DNA from: Collybiopsis luxurians FD-317 M1 | Lineage: Eukaryota > Basidiomycota > Agaricomycetes > Agaricales > Omphalotaceae | DNA: 64,000 bases | Assembly (NCBI GenBank): GCA_000827265.1 | Contig: KN834779.1 | Coordinates: 188,679 to 252,678 of the forward strand | Direction: 5' to 3' | In this document: one piece after another, positions 45,424 through 56,900 of the stretch | Numbering within the stretch: the stretch's first letter is position 1 | Layout of the letters: each line of letters starts with the position of its first letter | Translations under genes and position numbers: made by a program | The notes under the pieces: model-generated | Told to the model about the DNA's origin: nothing | What the model saw: only the letters and a program-made list of their open reading frames with translations | Database searches by the model: none

Positions 45424-46518
45424 GAAGGAAGGAGTGAAAATGAAACTTGGTTCGAGCTTTGTCGCGATGGAGATACGGCCGCGGCGTTCTGAAGATTAAC
45501 AGGTGATTTTCTGGCCGGAATTCCAGTTCCAATGAACGAAACCAAAGTTATGAGGCTGTTAACGGGAAGGGTTTGACATATAGCTCGCAGAGCGCAGAAT
45601 GTGGAGAAAGGCAATTTCTGTGATGGCGCACCGGAGACCTTGCATCCACCGGCACGTGCTACTCCCACGGTGTCAAAGCAAGAAATATCTGTATTTGAAT
45701 TCATGACTGACAACGCTATTTTTGCTCGCCGTACACTTTGAAAGATACACAAATATTATGTCTCAAAAACGCGAATGTCAAGCTTTCGCTAAGAAAAAAT
45801 TCTGGACCGAAGTCGCGCTTTCGCCTATCTCGAGCCCTTTTTTTTTCATCAATTTCTGCCGCAAGTTTTGTGACTTTTATGAGTTGAAATGAACATCAGA
45901 GCTTTGAGTATCTTATGGAGCTTGGTAATATCACCCACGACAGTACGTTTACAGTGAAGTTTGCAGAAATACACATCGAAAACAAGCCCTCGAATATGGC
46001 ATGAATATTTGAACTATATTTGCGACACTGCGAGCAGCTACCGCCGTTGTCGCCTCACCCACACTTCAAGTAAACGACATGGCACTTGAGATTGCTCTCC
46101 ATAGGCACAAAGCACAGTGTTTGCATCTCTAAAACGTGTTTCGGTGGCTTAAATGAAATTTTCTTCGCCGGAAATACAGTGACTCTGCGGCGGTGGTCCC
46201 CGCATTGGGATAATAGACCGCGGAAACCGCGTTGAACATCAGACTGCAGCATTGTCTCCTCTTCCAATCTTTGCCTGTTTTACTTGGCAGAATCGTTCGA
46301 TAAAAAGAGAGAATCTTCGTGGAAGACACGAAACTGAGTTTCACGTCCTCCTTATCAGTTTTCTCCGCTGGTATCAAATGCCAATAACGAATAGTATTCT
46401 CTACCTATCACATGAAGAGGTTATTGGGCATCCATTCAATTTAATAATCACATCTCTTCGATAATTATCATAAAATAGGAAAGCGATTTCGAATTTGGTT
46501 GGCTTGCAAGAAACATAA
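45424..46518. other. Intergenic, myosin promoter side and F-box 3' flank
   Basis: No gene recognised. The open frame 45192-45752 runs through the first exons of the myosin in another frame and is a shadow. Two short frames at 46055-46377 match nothing. The left part should hold the myosin promoter. Confidence 0.5.
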
Positions 46519-47836
46519 TCACATAGTAGCTTCAAAAAACAGCGTATCACGATCAACCTCGAGGAAGCCCGCATCTTTGGATCTAGGTAACAAGTTCTCG
46601 ATGTGATCCAAAATCCTGCGATCTTCTACAAGGGGTTCCGCCGGGCCGTAGTCGCCAAATAAAAATTCAGAGCCGAAGATAGAGTGTCTAGGAGAGCAAG
46701 TGTCCTTGAAATTCGTGCATCTGAAACAGACCCGTTTCAATAATCCCAGCTCACGTCTCTGAATGAGGGCAGAGTCCAATTCTGCCCATTCTCCTTGGTA
46801 TTGTTGGGGGTCAAACTGATAAGAGGGCTCAACCGTCGACGTTTGGGTAATGCATATCTCGCGAACGAAGCTGGGGAGCTGGAGGATTATACGCGAAAGA
46901 AATTGAGTGGGCAATCGCGATTTGCTGGATATAAACATGATTCTTGATGTTGTCATGCCGCTCATAGAAGAAATAAAAGCTAGAAACATGTATTGATTTG
47001 AGCACCAAGGTAGGAAATACGATAACATAAAACATTGGGTGCTTACCTCCAACATCGTTCTCATCCAGAACATAACCAACATCATATATAACTTGGCAGT
47101 CAGCCCCAATCCCTCCCCAGTCTACGTGACCTACACTATCAGAGTACGGACCAAGGACCAGTGTACGAAGCAATGGAAGAGGTGCTTTGTCTAAGCCTTC
47201 GCTAATGGCATGTAACGAATCTGTATTTACACCCATGAAGGAAGCCACTCTCAATGAGCTTGGCAGTGTCAGCGCTCGTGTATACGTATGCCCCAACAAG
47301 CAAAACACGGCAAGCACTTCCAGGTGAGTGAGGGACATGAGCATCCGTTGGAAACAGAGAAAATGGAGGCTGTAAAGATCTGGATCGGAAATATGAAGTT
47401 GCTTCAACGTCCCGCTTATAGATGACGCTTCGATAGCCTGATAAACGGGGTATTCAGGACGGTCTATGCTTAAACTGATCAGAGCAGGGAGGAGGTCCAG
47501 TATACACGTCATTTCACAAAACTCTTCCCAAGAAGCGCCATCAGAGGAAAAGTGAAGCCTTTGTGTGAATTTTATAACATCCGAGTGGTTTCGAAGGGAT
47601 GCGAATCGATGAATCAATGAATCCCGTCCTTTCGGACGTCTACCGATTTTCGGGACAAGGTCAATCTCTCGGAAAATGTGGGGTTGAGCCAAAGCTGCAA
47701 AGTCTTTGCAAACCAAGGACAGACTGTGAAGAGCAGGGAAGTTGTCGGTCAGAGTTTCGATGATTATTGATGAAATCTCGTTCGGAACTCGGCGATGATT
47801 CCGTTTGAAGATGCGCTCCGAGCGACGGCGGGACAT
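46519..47836 (-). CDS. F-box protein, paralog 1, 416 aa
   Basis: Two exons, 47836-47047 and 46979-46519, with a phase-1 intron at the place shared by all six paralogs. A basic N-terminus (RRRSERIFKRNHRR) precedes the F-box at residues ~15-60 (VPNEISSIIIETLTDNFPAL, then LSLVCKDFAALAQPHIFREI). F-boxes bind Skp1 and bring substrates to SCF ubiquitin ligases; the target is unknown. The middle part has leucine-rich stretches (LPALISLSIDRP, LTHLEVLAVFC, PLPLLRTLVLGP) spaced like degenerate leucine-rich repeats. The C-terminal exon carries LLKRVCFRCT and ends FLEVDRDTLFFEATM. It is the most diverged of the six (EATM instead of EPTM). Its promoter is interrupted by the assembly gap 47885-48069. Confidence 0.85.
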
Positions 47837-47863
47837 AGCGATACTGGGTGGACTGGTTACAGA

Positions 47864-48077
47864 GGGGGGGGGGGGGGGGGGGGGNNNNNNNNNNNNNNNN
47901 NNNNNNNNNNNNNNNNNNNNNNNNNNNNNNNNNNNNNNNNNNNNNNNNNNNNNNNNNNNNNNNNNNNNNNNNNNNNNNNNNNNNNNNNNNNNNNNNNNNN
48001 NNNNNNNNNNNNNNNNNNNNNNNNNNNNNNNNNNNNNNNNNNNNNNNNNNNNNNNNNNNNNNNNNNNNNGGGGGGGG
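47864..48077. other. Assembly gap bordered by G-runs
   Basis: A run of 21 G (47864-47884) is followed by 185 N (47885-48069) and 8 more G (48070-48077). The gap lies 30 bases upstream of F-box paralog 1. Reading frames through it are artefacts. The G-runs may be a real G-tract that stopped sequencing or an assembly artefact. Confidence 0.95.
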
Positions 48078-48143
48078 AGAATTGTGACGAGGTTACTTGC
48101 ACTTCGAACGCCTCAATAGAAGTTAACCCGGTAAAGGCTCTGG

Positions 48144-48159
48144 GCGCTAAAATTAGCGC
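48144..48159. promoter_or_regulatory. GCGCTAA/TTAGCGC palindrome upstream of F-box paralog 1
   Basis: GCGCTAAAATTAGCGC has 7-base arms and a 2-base centre. It lies upstream of the start at 47836, with the assembly gap between. It is the same motif as at 61443-61458 before paralog 6. Confidence 0.5.
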
Positions 48160-48462
48160 GAGAAAAAATTGCAACTGCTCCTCATGATCAGTGGATGAAA
48201 GTTGAACATTGAACGGGTGTACTTGGTAATGCTTCGCATTGCCTTTCAATGGACTGAAAGGTAGGACAAATGTATCGTTTTGCCTGCTTCAAGTTCTGAA
48301 GTTGTTTTGATTACACTCCCCAATCCTGTTCATGCGGTCCAACTGTCTGTTACTGTCTAACTCTCTACCTTACTCTGTCTCTTTACTTCAACTACAGACA
48401 AATTTATCGACCGTGACAGAAACCAGCAAATGGCTCGATTAGTTAACTTTGCAAAAACCTGA

Positions 48463-49775
48463 TTACATAGTAGGTTCGAAAAACACTGTATCGCGATCGA
48501 CCTCGAGGAAGCCCATACTCCTGGATCTAGGCAATTTTTCCTCGATAACGTCCAAGATCGTACGATTCTCCAAAGAGGAAATTCCGGGGGGTAGGTGGTA
48601 TAAAGAGGAGTAACTGAAAATGGAGTGTTTAGGAGAGTCAGTATCCTTGCATTTCGTACATCTAAAGCAGACCCGTTTTAATAAGCCCCGCTCGTGCCTT
48701 TTCACAAGCACAGAGTCGAATTGAGTCCACTGTTTTGGACGTACTGCACGGCCGAGGGCATAATTGCGTTGACTCGTCGGAACTATATTGATGCAAATTT
48801 CGCGAACGGTACTAGGAAGACGAGGTATTATACGAAAAAAAGAATGTGCAAGCCATGGAGACTGGTGACAGATAAATGTGAGTGTTGGTACTGCAACCCC
48901 TCTCGTAGCAAAAGCGAAGACTAAAAATGCGTATCAATATTGACATAGAGAACGGTGAATGTGGGCTTACTTTTTGCTTGACGTTGACTGCCGGAATGGA
49001 ATGCGTGCACCTTGTAAATAATCTGCGTATCACTTCGAAGCCCATTCCAAATTATGTAAACTTCCTGTTTTATGGCAAGTGGATCAAGGATCAGCGTACG
49101 AAGGGATGGAAGAGGCGCAATTTCCAGGCCTGCTCCGATGGCGCACAATACGTCTAGCGGTATACACGCGAAGGAAGCTATTTTTAATGAGCCTGGCAAC
49201 AGCAAAGCTCCAGGCTCAGAGAACTTTGGTGCACCGCACACGGCAAGCACTTCCAAGCGACTCAGGGACAAGAGCATCCGTTTGAAGGACACAAAATCCC
49301 ACCTGCAAGGAAGTGGAGAATAAAGATGAAGCTGTTTCAATGTCCCACCCACAGGTGACGTTTCAATTTCCTGGAAAAGCCCGGACTCTGGACCATGTAT
49401 GCTTAGACTGGTCAGAGCCGTCAAGTGATGCAGTATTCGCACCACGACTTCGAATTCATCCGAGGGGGTTCCCTTCAAAGAGAGGTGAAGCCTTCGTATG
49501 AATTGATTAATTGCCGAACTTTCCAAAAGAGATCCTAGTCGATGAACTAATGAAAAGGTGCGAACCGGGGCATCAGCTACCCTCTCTTCTGGTTCAAGGT
49601 CAATCTCTCGGAATATCTGAGGTCGAGCCATAGCTGCAAAGTCTTTGCAAACGAGGGCCAGATTACGAAGAGAAGGAAGGTTGTCGGCTAAATTTTCGAT
49701 GATTATCGATGAAATTTCGTTTGGGACTCGGCGATGATTCCGTTTGAAGATTCGCTCCGAACGACGCAGGGCCAT
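48463..49775 (-). CDS. F-box protein, paralog 2, 420 aa
   Basis: Two exons, 49775-48971 and 48920-48463; the total of 1263 bases stays in frame across the phase-1 intron. N-terminus MALRRSERIFKRNHRR, then the F-box (VPNEISSIIIENLADNLPSL, LALVCKDFAAMARPQIFREI). The leucine-rich middle includes LTALTSLSIHGPE and LSRLEVLAVCGAPKFSE. Exon 2 begins FAFATRGVAVPTLTFICHQ and carries LLKRVCFRCTKCKD and a shared acidic block (LENRTILDVIEEKLPRS), ending EVDRDTVFFEPTM. It is most similar to paralogs 3 and 4. No clear GCGC palindrome is found at the usual distance; only CCAGCGCTCAG close to the start. Likely an SCF substrate receptor; substrate unknown. Confidence 0.87.
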
Positions 49776-50597
49776 GGCGGGAGTTCGGCGCCCAGCGCTC
49801 AGCAGCAGCCAGCAGAAAATAAGTACCGGTGAACTAGCTAAGAGGAAATATTATTAGTCATGAAGGGACCCACTCACGTGGCCAACACCTTGCTTGCCGC
49901 TTGCTTAATTTGCCACTTGCCGGCAATGCTCTGCCGATGATGCCGTCTGCAGACAACTACTTAGCTGTAGAATGATTTATCTAGAAGGACAATGGCATAG
50001 AGATATATGTTGTTTTGTACTCCTTACATGGGGCTCCTTAAAGGTGTTCTTCTGAGAAAAAATTGAAATAGATGGTGAGTGGAATGATGACTCCGACAAT
50101 CGATACTGATAGTAGATGGATGGGTGCTGGTTGATATTTATGTATGATGTTGCTTGTATTAGCAAGGTAGAGTTCACATGGAGCAATGGACGACACGAGG
50201 AATGGTGGACATCTCACAAGCGTGGTTTATGCCTAGACACAGCTTGAGAGGTACATAGAGGGCATTGCCGAGTAAGACGGCTGACAGTGACTGCCGCTTC
50301 TGCAGTAAGGTGAGGTAATGCAACGGCCGGGATCAGATTTTGATCCGGGAACAAAATGAGAGTCAAGTGGTTCGGAATAGACCTTGCAAGCAAGGTGACG
50401 AGATCGTCTGCTGGGGAGTACTGGCGCTAAATGAGCGCTTCGTGAAAGGGTCTACCGTTCTAATTCTATGTAGTTGAAGAGGTATGATACCTCTTTCTAA
50501 ATTTGAGTACTACTAGAACTTCTGCATCATGGAATATATATCCGACATACTTAGCACGACTCACTACTGGTTTACAATTACTTTACAAGAAACATGA
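49776..50597. other. Intergenic between F-box paralogs 2 and 3
   Basis: No gene recognised. A GGCGCTAAATGAGCGCT palindrome-like motif at 50423-50439 resembles the elements found before other F-box paralogs, but here it lies downstream of paralog 3 and about 650 bases from the start of paralog 2, in the direction of its promoter. Confidence 0.45.
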
Positions 50598-51912
50598 TCA
50601 CATCGTTGGTTCAAAAAACATCGTATCAAAATCAATATCGAGGAAACCCATACTCTTAGATCTAGGCAACAAGTTCTTCATTTGGTCCAAAATAGACCGA
50701 TCTTTCACCAAGGGAAATCCGATAGGCGGATGATATAAAGAGTAGTAGCTGAAGATGTAGTGAGGAGAATCGGCTCCCTTGTACTCCGTACATCTGAAGC
50801 AGACCCGTTTCAACAACCCACGTTCGTGCCTTGCCACAAACGCAGAGTCCAACTTGGTCCACTCTTCTGGTTGGTGTTCTGAGATGAAGCGATCAGAGGA
50901 ACGTACCATCGCTGCTATATCGATGCAAACTTCGCGAACGGTGTCAGGAAGATGAGCAATAATGGAAACAAAAGATGGTGCAAGCCATGGGGATTGAAGG
51001 CAGATAAACATCAGTTTTGATACCGTCATTCCTCTCGTTGCAAAATTGAAGGCTAAATAAGAAGTATATCGATATTGACTCCACATCAGGAACGGCGGAG
51101 GCATGCTCACTGCTTGCTTGGTTGACATTAAAGTAGCTGGGTTGCACCATGTAAATAATTTGTGTATCCCTCCCAAGACCATTCCAGGTTATAGGATCTT
51201 GACCTGCGGATAGTGGCTCAAGGACTAGCGTACGAAGGAATGGAAGAGGCGCAATTTCTAAGCCTGCTCCCACGGAGCGTAACAGACCTGCACTTGTGTC
51301 GGTGAAGGATCCAACTCTCAATGAGTTTGGCAGCAAGAGAGCTCGATGCTCAGAGAACTCGGGTGAGCCGCACACGGCAAGCACCTCCAGGCAACTAAAG
51401 GACATGAGCATCCGTTGGAAGGAGATAAAATGCAAGCTGTGAGGCATTAACGGATCAATGTAAAGTTGCTTCAATGTCCCAACAAAAGATGACGTTTCGA
51501 CTTCCTTGAAAAGATGGGTCACCGGATCGTGTATGCTCAAACTGGCCAGAGCCGTCAAGCGGTGCAGTATGTGTGCTGTGAGTTCAAGTTCATCCAAAGA
51601 CATTCTGCTTGAAGACAGGTGAAGCCTTTGCACAAATCGATTGATTTCCGAAGTTCGTAAAAGAGCATCCAGTCGATGAACCAACGGAAATGTCCAGGTT
51701 GGATCAGGTAGGTTTGGCGAAGAGCTGCTTGCAAGATCAATTTCTCGGAAGATATAAGGCCGAGCTGAAGCTGCAAAATCTCTGCAAGCCAAGGCCAGAT
51801 TACGAAGAGAAGGAAGGTCATCAGCTAAATTATCGATGACCATCAACGAAATTTCGTTTGGGACTCGGCGATGATTCCGTTTAAAAATGCGCTGCGAACG
51901 ACGCTGGGACAT
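50598..51912 (-). CDS. F-box protein, paralog 3, 418 aa
   Basis: Two exons, 51912-51111 and 51052-50598 (1257 bases). N-terminus MSQRRSQRIFKRNHRR and F-box VPNEISLMVIDNLADDLPSL, LALACRDFAASARPYIFREI. Leucine-rich middle (LTALASLSIHDP, FSCLEVLAVCGSPEFSE, PLPFLRTLVLEPLSAG). Exon 2 starts FNFATRGMTVSKLMFICLQ and has GLLKRVCFRCTEYKG. The end is FLDIDFDTMFFEPTM, so the usual EVDRD is changed to DIDFD while the last residues stay the same. The perfect palindrome at 52067-52086 lies 155 bases upstream of the start. Probably a Skp1-binding ubiquitin-ligase subunit by family; this is inference. Confidence 0.87.
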
Positions 51913-52066
51913 AGCGGGAGTTTCGCAGCAGGAAGACTGTTCGACAAGTTAGAGGCTATCTTAACAAATCGGGGTTGCTCACTTTCACGTATGTTTAGCC
52001 CAAAAGCCTGGCTACAAGCGATCCAGTCGCGACGAACGAGTAGCAAAGCTCAGAATGTCAAAGAGC

Positions 52067-52086
52067 AGCGCTGAAATGTCAGCGCT
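52067..52086. promoter_or_regulatory. AGCGCTGA/TCAGCGCT palindrome upstream of F-box paralog 3
   Basis: AGCGCTGAAATGTCAGCGCT has perfect 8-base arms around AATG. It lies ~155 bases upstream of the start of paralog 3, matching in position and core (AGCGCT...AGCGCT) the elements before paralogs 5 and 6. Role unknown. Confidence 0.5.
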
Positions 52087-52097
52087 CGAGGGCTTCG

Positions 52098-52725
52098 CCT
52101 AGGCTCGTACCCAGCCTGTCTATGAAGGCCGGTCTAATGAGGGCCTGTCGATAGACAGGCTGGGAGATCTCAGAACTATTTGGGTGGGTGCGCACGGAGT
52201 TTGAAATTTACACTGTCGGCTCGTCGGCACTTCCACTGATTCCGCCAAACGCACTAAGCAAAATGCTTGCGACATCTTCCAGCCGATTGCGAAATTGTAG
52301 AATAAATTCCAAAAAGTGCACTTCAGTGATGGTGTTTACTGCCAAACAAAGATACTATTCATTGCTCCACCGATGCCGGGACAGCTGTACATTTTAGCGG
52401 CATTTCCGGGGAGCAATGAATAGGTAGTTTGTTTGTAGGTAAACACGATCAGAAAGGCGCGTTTTTTGGAATCTATTCTACAATTTCGCAATCAGCTGTC
52501 ATTTACAGAAAATTTTATCTTGTAATACCAGTATCTGTAATATTTCAGTACATACTTGACTATTTCACTGTCCCCAAAGCTGGCTGTTTGATAAGTAGTA
52601 ATGGTGGGGACGAGATATTCAAACTCCGTGCGCACCAACCCAAATAGTTCCGAGATCTCCCAGCCTGTCTATCGACAGGCCCTCATTAGACCGGCCTTCA
52701 TAGACAGGCTGGGTACGAGCCTAGG
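52098..52725. mobile_element. Foldback inverted-repeat element, 628 bp
   Basis: Ends CCTAGGCTCGTACCCAGCCT and the reverse complement of the right end match over more than 100 bases. The element is flanked by the 5-base direct repeat CTTCG (52093-52097 and 52726-52730). A second inner pair of long arms (GATTGCGAAATTGTAGAATA... at ~52286 and its mirror at ~52490, and TTCATTGCTCC / GGAGCAATGAA) means nearly the whole element can fold into one hairpin. The subterminal part itself contains CAGCCTGTCTAT...ATAGACAGGCTG. No protein coded. Class not certain. Confidence 0.8.
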
Positions 52726-53160
52726 CTTCGCTGGGAATCCCGCGGCGATTGGCAAAATTCAAGTGAACGTAGGAATTTTTCTTTTTGCTCATGGTTTTCT
52801 CCATGCTCGGCCCCTCACAACTTAACTAAAGCCCATTTGTTCGCGTACAATATGCATGAGAGTGTAAATGAGTGTTGATCAACGCTATTTGCTTCTGAAT
52901 ATGATACATTGTTCTGTTACATCGACTTAATGGAGGAGGGTGTAAAGAAGGGGACATGAAAGAATCAGTGTCCTCTAGGCAACGTCGAATGGAGACTCAA
53001 CAAGCGGAAGCCCACTCTGATTTACCTTCACTTACGCTCTGTTACTGTAGATTCTCCTAAAAATCAATCCCTGATGAAACTGACCCAGTAATGAGGGATA
53101 CTCTGACTACCAGAGATGACCTACCAGTCGATGGCCCATACAGATTAAGTGGCTGACGCA
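52726..53160. other. Intergenic, MSS4 3' side
   Basis: No gene recognised; short frames only. Confidence 0.5.
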
Positions 53161-53788
53161 TCACTCACAGCGATATCCAACCCTTGAGCAAGCGAGCCAA
53201 AATTCGCTTCCTCCTTCCTCGCTCCATCCTAATGGACCTAGATCACACTCAGCGCAAGCCAGAAGCTTTAATTTCTTCCCTAAAGAGCATAAATGGTCAA
53301 TTACGGTCACCCGTAAGTCTGATCACAAATACAAACCTGAAGGAGAAAGCGATAGAGATTCCACAGGTCTAGAGAAACCAATGTTCTCAAATTGCATTGG
53401 AGTGGGAGTAATCAGCCACCATTGAACAGATTCTGGATTGTTTGGCAGAGGAGGGAGTAAAGGATGGATTGGGATATCCGAAGGTTCGATCTAACAAATT
53501 CTGAGAGTCCAGACATGAACTCGAGATCGAGGATAATCAAGGGCAAACCTGCAAGCTCTGCCTCTCTTGAAGCTTTGCAACTCCTCGCTTCAAAATAACG
53601 CTTGCACATCCTTCGCGGGGACAGAGTAAATCGTATTTATTGGATGTATCTGCGCCCGCTGTTTCGCTAACATCGGATATACCATTCTCAAATGATTCCA
53701 GAGATTTTGGTTTTGGCCTGGATCTGGAAGAAGAAGTCTGCAGAGCTTCCCAGAGACCTGCAGGAGGCTGCGATAGCGATTGAGACAT
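53161..53788 (-). CDS. MSS4/DSS4-type Rab guanine-nucleotide-releasing chaperone, 170 aa
   Basis: Three exons, 53788-53549, 53490-53337 and 53279-53161 (513 bases). Family members bind nucleotide-free secretory Rab GTPases and help release GDP. The two zinc-binding Cys pairs are present: CPREGC in exon 1 (with ILKRGVAKL) and CAEC in exon 3 (LLACAECDLGPLGW). Between them the conserved WWLITPTPMQFENIGFS matches the family's Rab-contacting strand. The C-terminus EFWLACSRVGY is also typical. A Ser-rich N-terminal extension of about 50 residues precedes the first Cys pair. It is divergent from CTF18 with 193 bases between the two start codons. Confidence 0.88.
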
Positions 53789-53981
53789 GGTAGTAAGCGA
53801 AAGGAAGATAAGATTAGATGATCAGAGCCACGTGACGGAGACGCGTCAAGCGCCCATCACGCGACGTGACTTGCCGTTCTCCTCCTCCATTGTTGACCGT
53901 GAACTTCCTCGCGAAAGCCTCGCTGTAACCCTCAGAATCTTCGTACTTCCTCTCAAAACTTTTTAAATATCTGGCTCAATC
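53789..53981. promoter_or_regulatory. Bidirectional promoter region MSS4 / CTF18
   Basis: The 193 bases between the divergent start codons hold the 5' ends of both genes. Visible features are ACGTGACGGAG, GACGCGTCAAGCG (MluI-box-like ACGCGT at 53840-53845) and CACGCGACGTGAC. An ACGCGT box would suit a replication gene such as CTF18, since MBF-type factors bind it at the G1/S transition. This is inference. Confidence 0.45.
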
Positions 53982-56900
53982 ATGTCGACGGCGACAAGCT
54001 TCTCAGGCTTTGTTCCAAACGGGCTTTTGGGTTCAACAACAGCGTCTTCATCTTCTGAGACTTCATTCACGTCAAATGGGCTACTTTCGAGCGCGTCTAC
54101 GAGTCAAGCTCAGGAAAATGACGCGTTTAAACCCAACGGACTTTTGGGGTTGGGTCAGAGCGCGAGCACGGCCGAAGGTGCGTTTCCTGAAGTTGTACCC
54201 TGAAAGCTTGGACTTAAACTTTTATCAAAGTCTCAACATCGTCCTTCGTACCAAACGGGCTCCTTTCAGCAATATCCGACTCCCAATCACTGCTGGAACT
54301 CTCTCAAGCGGAATCAGAATTTCCTTCACCGGCAGAACTTGTCACACGTTCTGCTGCACGATCCGCTGTTTCTTCAACTTCTACGTTTGCAGGTCCTCCT
54401 TCCACAACGCTCAAAGCTACAACTTTCGATGGAAATACTGTATTTTTACGGCGGAAACCAGTCACGACAGCGCGACGCGTCAGTTGATGCCCTTCTCTCC
54501 CATTGACCATTCTGACTAAAAAAGCCATGCAGAAACTAGTTGCAGCTGCTCAAACACGCCAAGTCGGAAATCTACTGGATGTACCCTTTCATAGACTCAT
54601 GGACCAAATATCCGAAGATAAGGCTAAAGAACTGAGTCGCGAAGCGTAAGTCTCATTCGTCTACTTTGGCGCCAAAAATCAACGCGTTTGGCCAGATCTC
54701 ACTCTCACTCCTCATCCGCTACCGCTGCCAGAGCAGACAGCACGCTATGGGTCGATCGATATCGTCCAAAAACATTTACAGATCTGATGGGCAACGACCG
54801 TGTGGCTCGTGAAGCCATGGAATGGCTCAAGCAATGGGACAAATGCGTTTTCGGAAGGAGTAAAGGGAAGAAAAGGAGGAGAAATGATGATGAAGAGAAT
54901 TATGATGTGAATGATCCTTACCAGAGACCTAAGCAGCGGGTCTGTATCTGTTCCTCTCCTTTCCAGTCGATAACTTATTCGTTTCTTTTTTCAGATTCTA
55001 CTCATGTCTGGACCACCCGGTCTTGGTAAAACGACTCTAGCCCATGTTATCGCGAAACAGGCAGGATATGAAGCTATGGAGATTAACGCCAGGTGACCTT
55101 CTCTGATACGTGAAATTGTCTCGAGTTAATGCTTTTTCTATAGCGACGCTCGTTCGGGTCAAATCGTTGACGATCGTATACGGCCGACATTAGAGATGGG
55201 CTACACTGTGAAAAGCTCGAAACCGGTCCTTCTCGTTATAGACGAGATCGATGGCGCTACAGGTGCTGGAGATAATGTGCGTGTTCCGCCGAATTCAGAT
55301 TGGGTCGTTTCAATGAAGCCTATCCCCAATAGTCGAGCAGCTTCATACATAAATTGGTGCAGCTCATACAAGACAGTCCGCGGAAGAAGAGTGTGTCTTT
55401 GTATTATTTCCTGCTCTGAATAGTTCTTTAACAAACTTTGAAAAGACCGTTCAAATAAGCCGGCTGAAAAACGGGCTATTCTGCGACCAATCATCTGTAT
55501 ATGCAACGACATCAACGCTGCGTCGCTAGCCAAACTCCGTCCCCATGCATGCCAGCTTCGATTCCAGAAACCGGCCGACGTGCACACAGTCAAACGTTTG
55601 CGCGAAATATGTGCCATCGAAGGACTAAAGGCAGAGACCCGGGCACTTTCGACGCTCGTGGCTATTGCCAAAGGTGATCTCAGAGGCTGTTTAAATACCC
55701 TCCAGGTGAGTATCAGATTACAATTTGAAAAGCAGATGCTCATTCTCTGTCGAATAATACTAGTTTATTCGCGCTCGGAATGAAGAAGTCACCGAGGCCA
55801 TTGTCCGGAGGTCAACGAAAGGGATGAAGGAGGCGGATAATTCCGTCTTGTCGGCGCTCAATAGCCTGTTTACGCCATTGTCGAAACGAAGAGTGCAAGA
55901 GTTGGGACTCGAGGAGCATGAGGCGCGTTATGTTAGTCGCCTGAGCCATGAGATCGATGCCTGTGGCAAAGACAGTGCGATAGCCATCGGTAAGATATTT
56001 GAACTGGCGACGGCAAAGTTTTAACAGTGCTTGACTCCTTTCCCCACTTTTCAGGCTGCTTCTCGCACTATGCAACCCTCCGCCGGCACGATGCAAATTT
56101 CTCGAGATACGAGAAGGCGAACGAATGGCTGATGACGTTTGATACGTTATCGGCTGCAATGTATAACGATGGAGACTTTGCATTGAGTCCCTATCTGCCG
56201 TACACACTTGTACCATTCTATCCCTTGTTCCAAGAGCGTGGCGCACCCAAGGTTGAGCGGGGACAAGAAGACTGGGATGTACGTGTCTACTCTATTATTG
56301 CCTTACTGTTCTGTGAACAGACGCTGATTGAACTGGCTTTGGTTTCACAGAATCTCCAATTAACCAGAACCAATGACGAGATATATAAATCCCTTACTCG
56401 ATGTCTGCAAGTTGCTAGTACGCGGAATTCAGGAAATTATCGACATCTTGGAAATTGGCCGATAATGCAGTTGGAATTTGCGCCGTATATCAATAGGATA
56501 ATTTCCCCGCACCTTCGACCGGTAGGCAGTCCGTTTTTGCTTGTTCCGCGATGGGCGCTTGACCCCCCTCCCCCAACTCTTCAGATTAACGGTCAACACA
56601 TGCGAGCGACTGAGCGACCTCTGATGAATCGCCTGGTCGATATCATGTCCACTTTGGAGCTCCGTTTCGTTCAGGAGCGAGCGGAAGACGGACAGTTGAC
56701 GTACCGTCTGGATCCGTAAGTTGGCGCTTTCGATTGGAAGGGAAGAGCTTGCGGTCATACTTACATTCATATTTACTGGCAGGCCTGCGGATGTCTTTGT
56801 CACTTACGATGGTAAACGAGCATCTGACATCACTGTGTCGAGATATGCTGTAAGGCATTTGGTAGCTCAAGAGGTACGTTGGATGCTTGGCCATAGAGTT

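Noticed and set aside
45192..45752. 186-codon minus-strand frame over the myosin start
   Set aside because: Another frame of the first two myosin exons and introns; the spliced myosin frame is clearly right.
47795..48249. Frames with poly-Gly or poly-Pro runs
   Set aside because: They cross the second gap and the G-runs.
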